This document shows positions 49,999 to 61,433 of a stretch of DNA of 64,000 bases, in pieces (within the stretch, counting starts at the first letter, position 1; every line of letters begins with the position of its first letter). The stretch spans positions 12,214,001 to 12,278,000 of the forward strand of contig CM075101.1 in assembly GCA_037576195.1 (NCBI GenBank), in the 5' to 3' direction. Source of the stretch: Phytoseiulus persimilis. Lineage: Eukaryota; Arthropoda; Arachnida; Mesostigmata; Phytoseiidae. A program made the translations under genes and the position numbers. The notes beneath the pieces are model-generated. The model was not told the origin of the DNA. It saw nothing but the letters and a program-made list of their open reading frames with translations, and did no database searches.

Positions 49999-51319
49999 CG
50001 CCTCAAAAAGGGCAGTTCAGGAGGCACCACCTACTCTGCTGAGAGGCATTTCGGTCTTGCTGGAGTTAATGCTCCACTACCATATACCGGACAGGCGGTG
50101 CGAGCGAGATCATCAGTGTACGGCGAGGCTCCGCTGGAAGGGGCCGCGTAGTCGTGATCCCGGGAGAATGTTCCACCGATGATCCAATAATGGTCGCTTT
50201 GCACCGATGAGATCCACCTCTTCAATTGCGTGACTGAAGAGTTCTTCGATTCCTCATGGCTGAAGCGTCGAGCGTGAGCACGGTTGAGGGCACATCCGAT
50301 AAGACGTCTAGAAGACGTCATTTGTGACCTTTGAAACGGTGGTACACAGGTAGGAAACAGAGATTCATATTGGGCAGCATTGGGAGACCCGAATGTTCGT
50401 TATACCAACCAACCCACACGCGATAATCCATCCAATCGCACCTTGGGGCGGCTGAAGGCCCATAACAATCTGCCCAGATGACGTGAAAAGAGCCCTGGCT
50501 CTGTTAGCTGATGTATCCAGAGAGATAGAATCAAGCTGATCAGCACCTTTCAGGGATCTGCGTTGGACTCCGGAATCCGGATGGGAAGCATGTGAACGAT
50601 GTGCAACGAGGGATCACGGAGCGAGGGAAGCTGGCGGCTGCTGATTGTGTAGATGGGTCGCTCGGCGTCTCTCGTGGACGCGTATAAGGGAAGCTTAGAA
50701 TCAACGGTTGCCCGATTATGAGCTCCTAGGCTCTCGACTCACCGAGCCTGTGTTCCTCAGGTTGACGACCGGTGGGTCGATCGTCTTCTGTGGGTTCGAG
50801 CTCGAGTTCTACTACCTCCGGGAGCCTGGAGTCGCTCGCCACCCATACACAAGTACACAGCAGATCATGCCGCGACGACCACTCTTGAATGGATTACTGT
50901 TTCCTGTCTCGAGCTCACTCCCAGCGTTCCTCTATGACGACACTCATCGGATGAACTTCAGAGTTTACGCGCGATACCCGGAACCGATTTCCTCGACTTG
51001 TCCTCTCCATCTGCCTGAAACCATCGGATTGTGGAACTCAGCTGTGAATGCCCCTCGATGAGGTGATTTCTCTCTCCCAATTCACGCAATGCCTCGGGGT
51101 CTGATATTTGGGACATTGTCAGTCAGACACGTCTGAGAAGATTTCGAGCTCCCGTTTCAGTATTCTTACGGAATGATTTCTCACGCGAGTCTCCCCCTGC
51201 ATCATATGTGGACATGGAGGTCCGTCCGCAACTTTGGGATCTCCGTGAAAGGAGGACTTCGAAACTCTTCCAGCTCATTGAAGATCTCCAGTGTTTTACC
51301 ACGGTTCATGGTTTCTTTG
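49999..51319. other. No gene recognised
   Basis: Frames up to about 120 codons on both strands with no known relatives. The minus-strand part next to 49998 may belong to the same decayed element as the C48-like fragment. The last few hundred bases may be the 3' tail of the LINE that follows. Confidence 0.35.
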
Positions 51320-53040
51320 ATCTGGTATTCATAAGTCAACCTTTCAATTCAGTCGCGAGCATGCTCAGCGAATCCTTCCTTGTTGCGTTCCCATGCTTCG
51401 AGAACTCGCAGCGTCGTATTGACCAATGGAAGATTCAACTCATTGCTCAGGCCGAAGCGAGCGACGAGGTCTTCATTAGTGTAGTAGACTTCATTGCATT
51501 CGAAGATCACATGTGCCATTGTTTCGGGGTGAACTCCTTATCGGTCGCAGAATGTGTCTGGGGCAGGTAGGAAGATAGCATTATGACATTCTTTCGGGAG
51601 GGTCCTAGCTCTCGCCAGGGCTAGTAGAGAGGATCCTCTATTATTGTCATGTATGCCGGTGATTGTGGTCCTTGACTCTTTGTAAGCTCGTTACAGCTCG
51701 AGGGTGGATCTCTTTTCCATCCCGTCTTCTCAGACCTTATCCTGCATGGTCCTAACTTTTAACTCGGATCGCTTCCGATAGTAGACTCCAAGAAGAGCTC
51801 GGTTTCGTTGGTCGTGATCGATACTCAATGCTTCGCAATCGAATTTGGTTCTGAGAACTTCCATTTCTTGGTAGGCTTTCGTTGTGTTTTTCTGCAGCTC
51901 ACTTGCATCAAGTAGCATGTCGGGCTATCTCGAGTCCGGCATTGACCGGATCCTCGAAAACTACCGGAGCTATCTTTTGGCTTCCCTCGCTTCGAAGGAG
52001 CTCCAGATGAGTTCCGATGAAAGGTATGTGTTTGCTACCTCCCATCCTGGTATAGCCACAGCCCATCGCGCTGCCTCCAGCTCGTTCGCTGTGTTTGCTC
52101 TCATCACGGTAACAGCATTTGCGTATGTAGTTTTTGGGACAGCGACGCCTTCCCAGAATGTTTTGGACAATTCAAACTTGTTGAATCCCCATAGCATCCG
52201 ATTAAGAACTCTCTTCGCACCCGTCTTCCCTTTCTCTTCTTACTTGGAGAGGTAGTTGGAGGCATCACTCATTGTCAGTGTAACCCCATGATATGTGTAC
52301 TCGCGGCTGCGTGGCAGGACTGGAGGCGATTGTAGGTTAACCGAGTAGTTTGAAAACACAACCACTACACTCTTCGCGGGGTTGAAGGTGAATTTCCTCA
52401 CCCTTCCAAATGCCGATGTGATGCTCAGAAGCTCCTGTAGATCATCACGGTTGTGTGCAAGCAGCACCATGTGATCCGCGCGGAACAACCCGGCTAGCAC
52501 GAAGTGTTCTGGCTCCCGAGCATTCCACAAGTTTCCTCTCCGGCTGATTCGAAATCCGCGGTTATATTCGATCAGTCGTATTTCGAGCTCTGTTATGTAT
52601 AGTAGGAACAGTATGCGGCTCAGGGGACAGCCTTGCTTCACACCTCTGTGAGAGCATAACCACTCTGAGGTGGCCTCGCTGCGAACATCTTTAACTGTGT
52701 TGTTCTCGTACTTGCGTCTTAACAGGCCGACCCGTAACAGGCGATTGGTCGATATGTGTTCAGGTGTCCCTCCTCAGAGTTTCGTTTTTTCATGAGGGAT
52801 ACTCTTCCCTGTTTCCAGTCCCCTGGTACTTTTTTTGGTTCCGAAGAATAGTCTGTTGAGTTGTTCGGTAATTTGCTTCATAAGTTCACTCGACAGATTT
52901 CTCACGACTTTCGCTGCGAAACCATCGAGGCCACAGCCTGTGCGGTCTTGGATGGTACTCATCGCTTACTTGACCTCGTCTGGGCTTGTAACGATTCCTG
53001 TGGGATCCCGACTTCCTAGCAATAAGACTTTCTGATCGTC
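51320..53040 (-). mobile_element. Decayed non-LTR retrotransposon (LINE), minus strand
   Basis: Reading down the minus strand, pieces of one LINE pol appear in the right order but in several frames. First is the fingers region GCGLDGFAAKVVRNLSSELM near 52890-52940. Next is MKQGCPLSRILFLLYITELE near 52580-52641 (the QG-x-PLSP box), then FRADHMVLLA near 52470-52500, where the catalytic box should read [FY]ADD, then FNPAKSVVVVF. These are followed by WGFNKFELSKTFWEGVAVP and WAVAIPGWEVA downstream of the polymerase. Near 51480-51640 comes a Cys/His stretch (CHNAIFLPAPDTFC ... ETMAHVIFEC) like the C-terminal zinc knuckle of LINEs. Stops, frame changes and the altered catalytic box show that it is dead. 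The 5' part may reach about 54020. Confidence 0.75.
52240..52641 (-). pseudogene. LINE reverse transcriptase core with altered catalytic box
   Basis: This 133-codon frame holds the palm of the reverse transcriptase, from QGCPLSRILF to the KSVVVVF motif and the following strand (REYTYHGVTL). The two catalytic aspartates of the [FY]-A-D-D box are replaced by R-A-D-H, which would abolish polymerisation. It is part of the element at 51320-53040. Confidence 0.75.
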
Positions 53041-54132
53041 GGTCCTGCTTCTTTGAGCCGAGTGCTAGATGAGCGTCCAGTATCTTTACATCGACTCAGG
53101 AACTGCCACAGTCTATTGGCTCTTGCGGCTCATATCTATTTCTTGAACTGCTTGGCATCGCTCTGTACCGAGAATCCCTCTGAATGCTCCATTCCGGCAT
53201 GTACAAGGTGTTCTACCCAGAATTGGAATTTTCCGATCCAACTCCCGCAAGGCGTACCTCGACCAGATGACAACAGGTTTTCAAGACTCAAGAAGAACGT
53301 TTAGCTTGTAGAGATGGATTCGTTTCGCTCATGCCTTCTCTGGAACTGCTGATCTAACGAGAAAAAGCATGATGATCGGAGCTGACTATTTTGAGCTCAT
53401 TCAACCAATCAGGCTTACTCCAGGAAGCTTCGACGGAAACGCTCGTCAAACCCATCAGAGCGGGGAACAATGGGAAGCTTTGACTTGCAGAAGGTGGATC
53501 GAAAGAAATCCATTTCAGCTGAGACACCCTGTTCATCCAGAGCTGCCGAGAAGTACTCCGACAACCATCCTCTCAGACGCCGAGGACATGACAAGGAGAC
53601 CCCAGCTTGGTTGCGGGGCGCAACGGTTCTTCGGTCTAAAGATCGCGCGAGCAATCGTTTTCTACCACCATCGTTGTTCGGACATAATGTTCTGATTTCA
53701 AATTACCCCACAGCTTCCATCCAGAGTTTGACCTCGTACCGTGTCTGCTTCTTCAATGTGGCTTCTGGAGCCATCGCCGTTCCTCGACAGCATCGAGACA
53801 AGTGCCTTAAGCAGTGACGGCGCCACCATTGGGCTAGGACGACTGGAGCCTCATACGGGCCGGCAAGTTTCTTTCCGTTGAGCAATGAAAACCTTCTTCC
53901 TCATGACGCTTTTCCGATTCCTGAACCGAGTTTGAGACTTCTCATCTTCTCCAGCGGCGAAGAGAGCATCCTTTCGAAGGCGCCCGTAGCGGCGCATCGT
54001 TTGACCCTCCACGAGTTCCATGACGACGCACGCCTGTAACCTTCAACGTTCGATTTTCTCACGAATATGTTATTCCAATGATCTATGGAGCAAACTAGGA
54101 TTTCAAATAACATTTAACTCTGCCACCACCGT
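53041..54132. other. Probable 5' debris of the LINE; no gene recognised
   Basis: Minus-strand frames such as the one near 53900-54020 (MELVEGQTMRRYGRLRK) and fragments near 53100-53160 are compatible with the 5' half of the LINE, but no endonuclease motif is visible. Confidence 0.3.
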
Positions 54133-54241
54133 CCTCGGGTGGCAGATTCAAATAAAAAAAAATTATTCGAATAATGTCTCCGATTCGAATATGATCGAAT
54201 CTGATTCGAATCAGACCTGACTCGAATCTGCCCAACCCTGG
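54133..54241. repeat. MITE-like element of about 109 bp with imperfect terminal inverted repeats
   Basis: The left end (CTCGGGTGGCAGATTCAAAT at about 54134) and the reverse complement of the right end (CCAGGGTTGGGCAGATTCGA, 54222-54241) match over about 18 bases with gaps. The interior is AT-rich and crowded with ATTCGAAT palindromes. This is typical of very small DNA-transposon derivatives. No target-site duplication was confirmed. Confidence 0.4.
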
Positions 54242-54534
54242 AGCTAGCGTCGTACGAAGGACTCATCACATGAAAGACATCTTCGTCCTTTCATGGTATC
54301 ATTCTCCCCCTACCCAATACCTCATCAGATGAGGAACGTTTCGTTTGAACGAATTATCACATAAACGACATCTCCGACCTTTCATTATGTTTGCGCAAAA
54401 TCAATGGATCAGAACCCAATCCCAACGAGTTGAGGATTTTCGCGAAACATATGTATACGGTAGTTTTGAGGGATCCATGGTCGTAACTCCAAGGAAAGGG
54501 GCGTAGAGCGAAGCTTGACTTTTTATTCGTCACA

Positions 54535-54602
54535 CTAGCCGGCCTTCGGCCGACTACGCTGGCCGACACGTCCCTTGCTTCGGGAGTCTACTGCTGACAG
54601 AC
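54535..54602 (-). repeat. 68-bp hairpin segment, copy 1 (Helitron-like 3' terminus)
   Basis: On the minus strand the segment ends with the short GC hairpin CGGCC-GAA-GGCCG, then G, then CTAG, then a T in the flank. Helitron 3' ends have a hairpin followed within about a dozen bases by CTRR and insert before a T. Copies 2 and 3 are at 58345 and 61366. This copy borders unique DNA, marking one edge of the array. The name is an inference from structure; no helicase gene is seen. Confidence 0.45.
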
Positions 54603-54720
54603 ACACATTGCCTTACATGTATTGTCATGAAACCAACGGGAGTGGCCACCGATTCTCGATAGGATTCTGACCTGGAATCGAGGCACTTTCCTCTCTCCAC
54701 TTGGTCAGCATCATGGTTTC
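54603..54720. other. Unique junction between hairpin segment and repeat array
   Basis: About 118 bases with no resemblance to the 45-bp unit or the other two hairpin copies. The first degenerate monomers begin at about 54721. Confidence 0.5.
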
Positions 54721-57700
54721 GAGAAGTATGGTCAGATTGGTGTCGTAATCACCCCTCCAGATTCGGAGAAGCATGGTCAGATTGGTCTCGGAAGCACCCC
54801 TCCAGAGTTGTGAAGTAATGCTCAGATTGGTCTCGGAATCACCCCTCCAGAGTTGTGAAGTAATGCTCAGATTGCTCTTGGAATCACCCCTCCAGAGTTG
54901 AAAAGTAATGCTCAGATCGGTCTCGGAATCACCCCTCCAGAGTTGGGAAGTAATGCTCAGATTGGTCTCGGAATCACCCCTCCAGAGTTGGGAAGTAATG
55001 CTCAGATCGGTCTCGGAATCATTCCTCCAGAGTTGGGAAGTAATGCTCAGATTGGTCTCGGAATCACCCCTCCAGAGTTGGGAAGTAATGCTCAGATCGG
55101 TCTCGGAATCACTCCTCCAGAGTTGGGAAGTAATGCTCAGATTGGCCCCGGAATCACCCCTCCAGAGTTGGGAAGTAATGCTCAGATTGGTCTCGGAATC
55201 ACCCCTCCAGAGTTGGGAAGTAATGCTCAGATTGGTCTCGGAATCACCCCTCCAGAGTTGGGAAGTAATGCTCAGATTGGTCCCGGAATCACCCCTCCAG
55301 AGTTGGGAAGTAATGCTCAGATTGGCCCCGGAATCACCCCTCCAGAGTTGGGAAGTAATGCTCAGATTGGTCTCGGAATCACCCCTCCAGAGTTGGGAAG
55401 TAATGCTCAGATCGGTCTCGGAATCACTCCTCCAGAGTTGGGAAGTAATGCTCAGATTGGCCCCGGAATCACCCCTCCAGAGTTGGGAAGTAATGCTCAG
55501 ATTGGTCTCGGAATCACCCCTCCAGAGTTGGGAAGTAATGCTCAGATTGGTCCCGGAATCACCCCTCCAGAGTTGGGAAGTAATGCTCAGATCGGTCTCG
55601 GAATCATTCCTCCAGAGTTGGGAAGTAATGCTCAGATTGGTCTCGGAATCACCCCTCCAGAGTTGTGAAGTAATGCTCAGATTGGTCTCGGAATCACCCC
55701 TCCAGAGTTGTGAAGTAATGCTCAGATTGGTCTTGGAATCACCCCTCCAGAGTTGAAAAGTAATGCTCAGATCGGTCTCGGAATCACTCCTCCAGAGTTG
55801 GGAAGTAATGCTCAGATTGGTCTCGGAATCACCCCTCCAGAGTTGGGAAGTAATGCTCAGATCGGTCTCGGAATCATTCCTCCAGAGTTGGGAAGTAATG
55901 CTCAGATTGGTCTCGGAATCACCCCTCCAGAGTTGGGAAGTAATGCTCAGATCGGTCTCGGAATCACTCCTCCAGAGTTGGGAAGTAATGCTCAGATTGG
56001 CCCCGGAATCACCCCTCCAGAGTTGGGAAGTAATGCTCAGATTGGTCTCGGAATCACCCCTCCAGAGTTGGGAAGTAATGCTCAGATTGGTCTCGGAATC
56101 ACCCCTCCAGAGTTGGGAAGTAATGCTCAGATTGGTCCCGGAATCACCCCTCCAGAGTTGGGAAGTAATGCTCAGATTGGCCCCGGAATCACCCCTCCAG
56201 AGTTGGGAAGTAATGCTCAGATTGGTCTCGGAATCACCCCTCCAGAGTTGGGAAGTAATGCTCAGATCGGTCTCGGAATCACTCCTCCAGAGTTGGGAAG
56301 TAATGCTCAGATTGGCCCCGGAATCACCCCTCCAGAGTTGGGAAGTAATGCTCAGATTGGTCTCGGAATCACCCCTCCAGAGTTGGGAAGTAATGCTCAG
56401 ATTGGTCCCGGAATCACCCCTCCAGAGTTGGGAAGTAATGCTCAGATCGGTCTCGGAATCATTCCTCCAGAGTTGGGAAGTAATGCTCAGATTGGTCTCG
56501 GAAGCACCCCTCCAGAGTTGTGAAGTAATGCTCAGATTGGTCTCGGAATCACCCCTCCAGAGTTGTGAAGTAATGCTCAGATTGGTCTTGGAATCACCCC
56601 TCCAGAGTTGAAAAGTAATGCTCAGATCGGTCTCGGAATCACCCCTCCAGAGTTGGGAAGTAATGCTCAGATTGGTCTCGGAATCACCCCTCCAGAGTTG
56701 GGAAGTAATGCTCAGATCGGTCTCGGAATCATTCCTCCAGAGTTGGGAAGTAATGCTCAGATTGGTCTCGGAATCACCCCTCCAGAGTTGGGAAGTAATG
56801 CTCAGATCGGTCTCGGAATCACTCCTCCAGAGTTGGGAAGTAATGCTCAGATTGGCCCCGGAATCACCCCTCCAGAGTTGGGAAGTAATGCTCAGATTGG
56901 TCTCGGAATCACCCCTCCAGAGTTGGGAAGTAATGCTCAGATTGGTCTCGGAATCACCCCTCCAGAGTTGGGAAGTAATGCTCAGATTGGTCCCGGAATC
57001 ACCCCTCCAGAGTTGGGAAGTAATGCTCAGATTGGCCCCGGAATCACCCCTCCAGAGTTGGGAAGTAATGCTCAGATTGGTCTCGGAATCACCCCTCCAG
57101 AGTTGGGAAGTAATGCTCAGATCGGTCTCGGAATCACTCCTCCAGAGTTGGGAAGTAATGCTCAGATTGGCCCCGGAATCACCCCTCCAGAGTTGGGAAG
57201 TAATGCTCAGATTGGTCTCGGAATCACCCCTCCAGAGTTGGGAAGTGATGCTCAGATTGGTCCCGGAATCACCCCTCCAGAGTTGGGAAGTAATGCTCAG
57301 ATCGGTCTCGGAATCATTCCTCCAGAGTTGGGAAGTAATGCTCAGATTGGTCTCGGAAGCACCCCTCCAGAGTTGTGAAGTAATGCTCAGATTGGTCTCG
57401 GAATCACCCCTCCAGAGTTGGAAAGTAATGGCCAGATTGGTCTCGGAATCACCCCTCCAGAGTTGGAAAGTAATGGCCAGATTGGTCTCGGAATCACCCC
57501 TCCAGAGTTGGAAAGTAATGGCCAGATTGGTCTCGGAAGCACCCCTCCAGAGTTGTGAAGTAATGCTCAGATTGGTCTCGGAATCACCCCTCCAGAGTTG
57601 GAAAGTAATGGCCAGATTGGTCTCGGAATCACCCCTCCAGAGTTGGAAAGTAATGGCCAGATTGGTCTCGGAATCACCCCTCCAGAGTTGGAAAGTAATG

Positions 57701-58020
57701 GCCAGATTGGTCTCGGAATCACCCCTCCAGAGTTGGAAAGTAATGGCCAGATTGGTCTCGGAAGCACCCCTCCAGAGTTGTGAAGTAATGCTCAGATTGG
57801 TCTCGGAATCACCCCTCCAGAGTTGGAAAGTAATGGCCAGATTGGCCTCGGAATCACCCCTCCAGAGTTGGAAAGTAATGGCCAGATTGGTCTCGGAATC
57901 ACCCCTCCAGAGTTGGAAAGTAATGGCCAGATTGGTCTCGGAATCACCCCTCCAGAGTTGGAAAGTAATGGCCAGATTGATACCGGAATCACCCCTCCAG
58001 AGTTGGAAACTAATGGTCAA
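54625..58020 (-). other. 1131-codon open frame made of 15-residue repeats; probably not a gene
   Basis: The minus strand is open from 58020 to a stop at 54625. It encodes about 73 copies of a 15-residue unit (for example TNLSITSQLWRGDSE) and a short unique tail ending NRWPLPLVS. The unit is 45 bp, so an unbroken frame follows automatically if one unit has no stop. Other frames on both strands (PIWPLLSNSGGVIPR on minus; SNAQIGLGITPPELG and MLRLVSESPLQSWEV on plus) are open over long distances as well. There is no signal peptide, splice signal or upstream promoter evidence. The minus frame is the longest and the only one interrupted least, so it cannot be excluded as a repeat protein. Confidence 0.15.
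54898..57375. repeat. 855-bp higher-order repeat, nearly three copies
   Basis: Blocks of 19 monomers starting at 54898, 55753 and 56608 are almost identical base for base. They share marker monomers: one starting GAAAAGTAATG, two starting TGTGAAGTAATG, and the variants ATCATTCC and ATTGGCCCC in the same order. The third copy breaks off at about 57375, where type B monomers begin. The high identity between copies compared with that between neighbouring monomers defines a higher-order repeat. Confidence 0.9.
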
Positions 58021-58344
58021 ATTGGCACCGGAATCACCCCTCCAGAGTTGGAAACTAATGGTCGGATTGGTCTCGGAATCACCCCTCCAAAGTTGGAAAG
58101 TAATGTCCAGATTGGTCTCGCAATCAGCCCTCCAGAGTTAGAAACTAAAGGCCAGATTGGCCTCATAATCACCCCTCCAGAGTTGGAAACTAATGGCCAG
58201 ATTGGTCTCGGAATCACCCCTCCAGAGTTGGAAAGTAATGGCCAGATTGGTCTCGGAATCACCCCTCCAGAGTTGGGAAGTAATGGCCTTATTGGTCTCG
58301 AAATCACCCCTCCAGGAATTTTTATGATAGATTTTTATGATAGA

Positions 58345-58412
58345 CTAGCCGGCCTTCGGCCGACTACGCTGGCCGACCCGTCCCTTGCTTCGGGAGTCTA
58401 CTGCTGACAGAC
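58345..58412 (-). repeat. 68-bp hairpin segment, copy 2, inside the array
   Basis: Nearly identical to the segment at 54535-54602 (one base differs in the core). On the minus strand its CTAG is followed at once by TCTATCATAAAAA twice in tandem, then by array monomers. A Helitron 5' end begins with TC, so this junction could be the 3' end of one element abutting the 5' end of the next. Confidence 0.5.
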
Positions 58413-61365
58413 TTGGAGAAGTATGTTCAGATGGGTCCCGGTATCACTCCTCCAAACTCGGAAAGTAATGGTCAGATTGGAGACGGAATCACCCCTCCAG
58501 GTTTTGGAAAGTACGGTCAGATTCGTCTAGGAAGCACCCCTCCGGACTCAGAAAAGTATTGTCAGATTGGTCCTGGAATCACCCCCCCCAGAGTAGGAGA
58601 GTAATGGCCAGATCGGTCTCGTAATCACCCCTCCAGAGTTGGAAGCTAATGGCCAGATTGGTCTCGGAATCACCCCTCCAGAGTTGGAAACTAATGGCCA
58701 GATTGGTCTCGGAATCACCCCTCCAGAGTTGGAAAGTAATGGCCAGATTGGTCTCGGAATCACACCTCCAGAGTTGGAAACTAATGGCCAGATTGGTCTC
58801 GGAATCACCCCTCCAGAGCTGGAAACTAATGGCCAGATTGGTCTCGGAATCACCCCTCCAGAGTTGGAAGGTAATTGCCAGATTGGTCTCGGAATCACCC
58901 CTCCAGAGTTGGGGAGTAATGGCCAGATTGGTACCGGAGTCACCCCTCCAGAGTTGGAAAGTAATGGCCAGATTGGTCTCGGAATCACCCCTCCAGAGTT
59001 GGAAAGTAATGGCCAGATTGGTCTCGGAATCACCCCTCCAGAGTTGGAAAGTAATGGCCAGATTGGTCTCAGAATCACCCCTCCAGACTTGAAAAGTAAT
59101 GGCCAGATTGGTCTCAGAATCACCCCTCCAGACTTGGAAAGTGATAGTCAGATTGGTCCCGTAATCACCCCTCCAGAGTTGGAAACTAATGGCGAGATTG
59201 ATACCGGAATCACCCCTCCAGAGTTGGAAACTAATGGCGAGATTGATACCGGAATCACCCCTCCAGAGTTGGAAACTAATGGCCAGATTGGTCTCGGAAG
59301 CACCCCTCCAGAGTTGTGAAGTAATGCTCAGATTGGTCTCGGAATCACCCCTCCAGAGTTGGAAAGTAATGGCCAGATTGGCCTCGGAATCACCCCTCCA
59401 GAGTTGGAAAGTAATGGCCAGATTGGTCTCGGAATCACCCCTCCAGAGTTGGAAAGTAATGGCCAGATTGGTCTCGGAATCACCCCTCCAGAGTTGGAAA
59501 GTAATGGCCAGATTGATACCGGAATCACCCCTCCAGAGTTGGAAACTAATGGTCAAATTGGCACCGGAATCACCCCTCCAGAGTTGGAAACTAATGGTCG
59601 GATTGGTCTCGGAATCACCCCTCCAAAGTTGGAAAGTAATGTCCAGATTGGTCTCGCAATCAGCCCTCCAGAGTTAGAAACTAAAGGCCAGATTGGCCTC
59701 ATAATCACCCCTCCAGAGTTGGAAACTAATGGCCAGATTGGTCTCGGAATCACCCCTCCAGAGTTGGAAAGTAATGGCCAGATTGGTCTCGGAATCACCC
59801 CTCCAGAGTAGGGAAGTAATGCTCAGATCGGTCTCGGAATCACTCCTCCAGAGTTGGGAAGTAATGCTCAGATTGGCCCCGGAATCACCCCTCCAGAGTT
59901 GGGAAGTAATGCTCAGATTGGTCTCGGAATCACCCCTCCAGAGTTGGGAAGTAATGCTCAGATTGGTCTCGGAATCACCCCTCCAGAGTTGGGAAGTAAT
60001 GCTCAGATTGGTCCCGGAATCACCCCTCCAGAGTTGGGAAGTAATGCTCAGATTGGCCCCGGAATCACCCCTCCAGAGTTGGGAAGTAATGCTCAGATTG
60101 GTCTCGGAATCACCCCTCCAGAGTTGGGAAGTAATGCTCAGATCGGTCTCGGAATCACTCCTCCAGAGTTGGGAAGTAATGCTCAGATTGGCCCCGGAAT
60201 CACCCCTCCAGAGTTGGGAAGTAATGCTCAGATTGGTCTCGGAATCACCCCTCCAGAGTTGGGAAGTGATGCTCAGATTGGTCCCGGAATCACCCCTCCA
60301 GAGTTGGGAAGTAATGCTCAGATCGGTCTCGGAATCATTCCTCCAGAGTTGGGAAGTAATGCTCAGATTGGTCTCGGAAGCACCCCTCCAGAGTTGTGAA
60401 GTAATGCTCAGATTGGTCTCGGAATCACCCCTCCAGAGTTGGAAAGTAATGGCCAGATTGGTCTCGGAATCACCCCTCCAGAGTTGGAAAGTAATGGCCA
60501 GATTGGTCTCGGAATCACCCCTCCAGAGTTGGAAAGTAATGGCCAGATTGGTCTCGGAAGCACCCCTCCAGAGTTGTGAAGTAATGCTCAGATTGGTCTC
60601 GGAATCACCCCTCCAGAGTTGGAAAGTAATGGCCAGATTGGTCTCGGAATCACCCCTCCAGAGTTGGAAAGTAATGGCCAGATTGGTCTCGGAATCACCC
60701 CTCCAGAGTTGGAAAGTAATGGCCAGATTGGTCTCGGAATCACCCCTCCAGAGTTGGAAAGTAATGGCCAGATTGGTCTCGGAAGCACCCCTCCAGAGTT
60801 GTGAAGTAATGCTCAGATTGGTCTCGGAATCACCCCTCCAGAGTTGGAAAGTAATGGCCAGATTGGCCTCGGAATCACCCCTCCAGAGTTGGAAAGTAAT
60901 GGCCAGATTGGTCTCGGAATCACCCCTCCAGAGTTGGAAAGTAATGGCCAGATTGGTCTCGGAATCACCCCTCCAGAGTTGGAAAGTAATGGCCAGATTG
61001 ATACCGGAATCACCCCTCCAGAGTTGGAAACTAATGGTCAAATTGGCACCGGAATCACCCCTCCAGAGTTGGAAACTAATGGTCGGATTGGTCTCGGAAT
61101 CACCCCTCCAAAGTTGGAAAGTAATGTCCAGATTGGTCTCGCAATCAGCCCTCCAGAGTTAGAAACTAAAGGCCAGATTGGCCTCATAATCACCCCTCCA
61201 GAGTTGGAAACTAATGGCCAGATTGGTCTCGGAATCACCCCTCCAGAGTTGGAAAGTAATGGCCAGATTGGTCTCGGAATCACCCCTCCAGAGTTGGGAA
61301 GTAATGGCCTTATTGGTCTCGAAATCACCCCTCCAGGAATTTTTATGATAGATTTTTATGATAGA

Positions 61366-61433
61366 CTAGCCGGCCTTCGGCCGACTACGCTGGCCGACCC
61401 GTCCCTTGCTTCGGGAGTCTACTGCTGACAGAC
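61366..61433 (-). repeat. 68-bp hairpin segment, copy 3, inside the array
   Basis: Identical to copy 2 including the flanking double TCTATCATAAAAA, 3021 bp further on. It is part of the segmental duplication, so copies 2 and 3 are not independent insertions. Confidence 0.5.
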
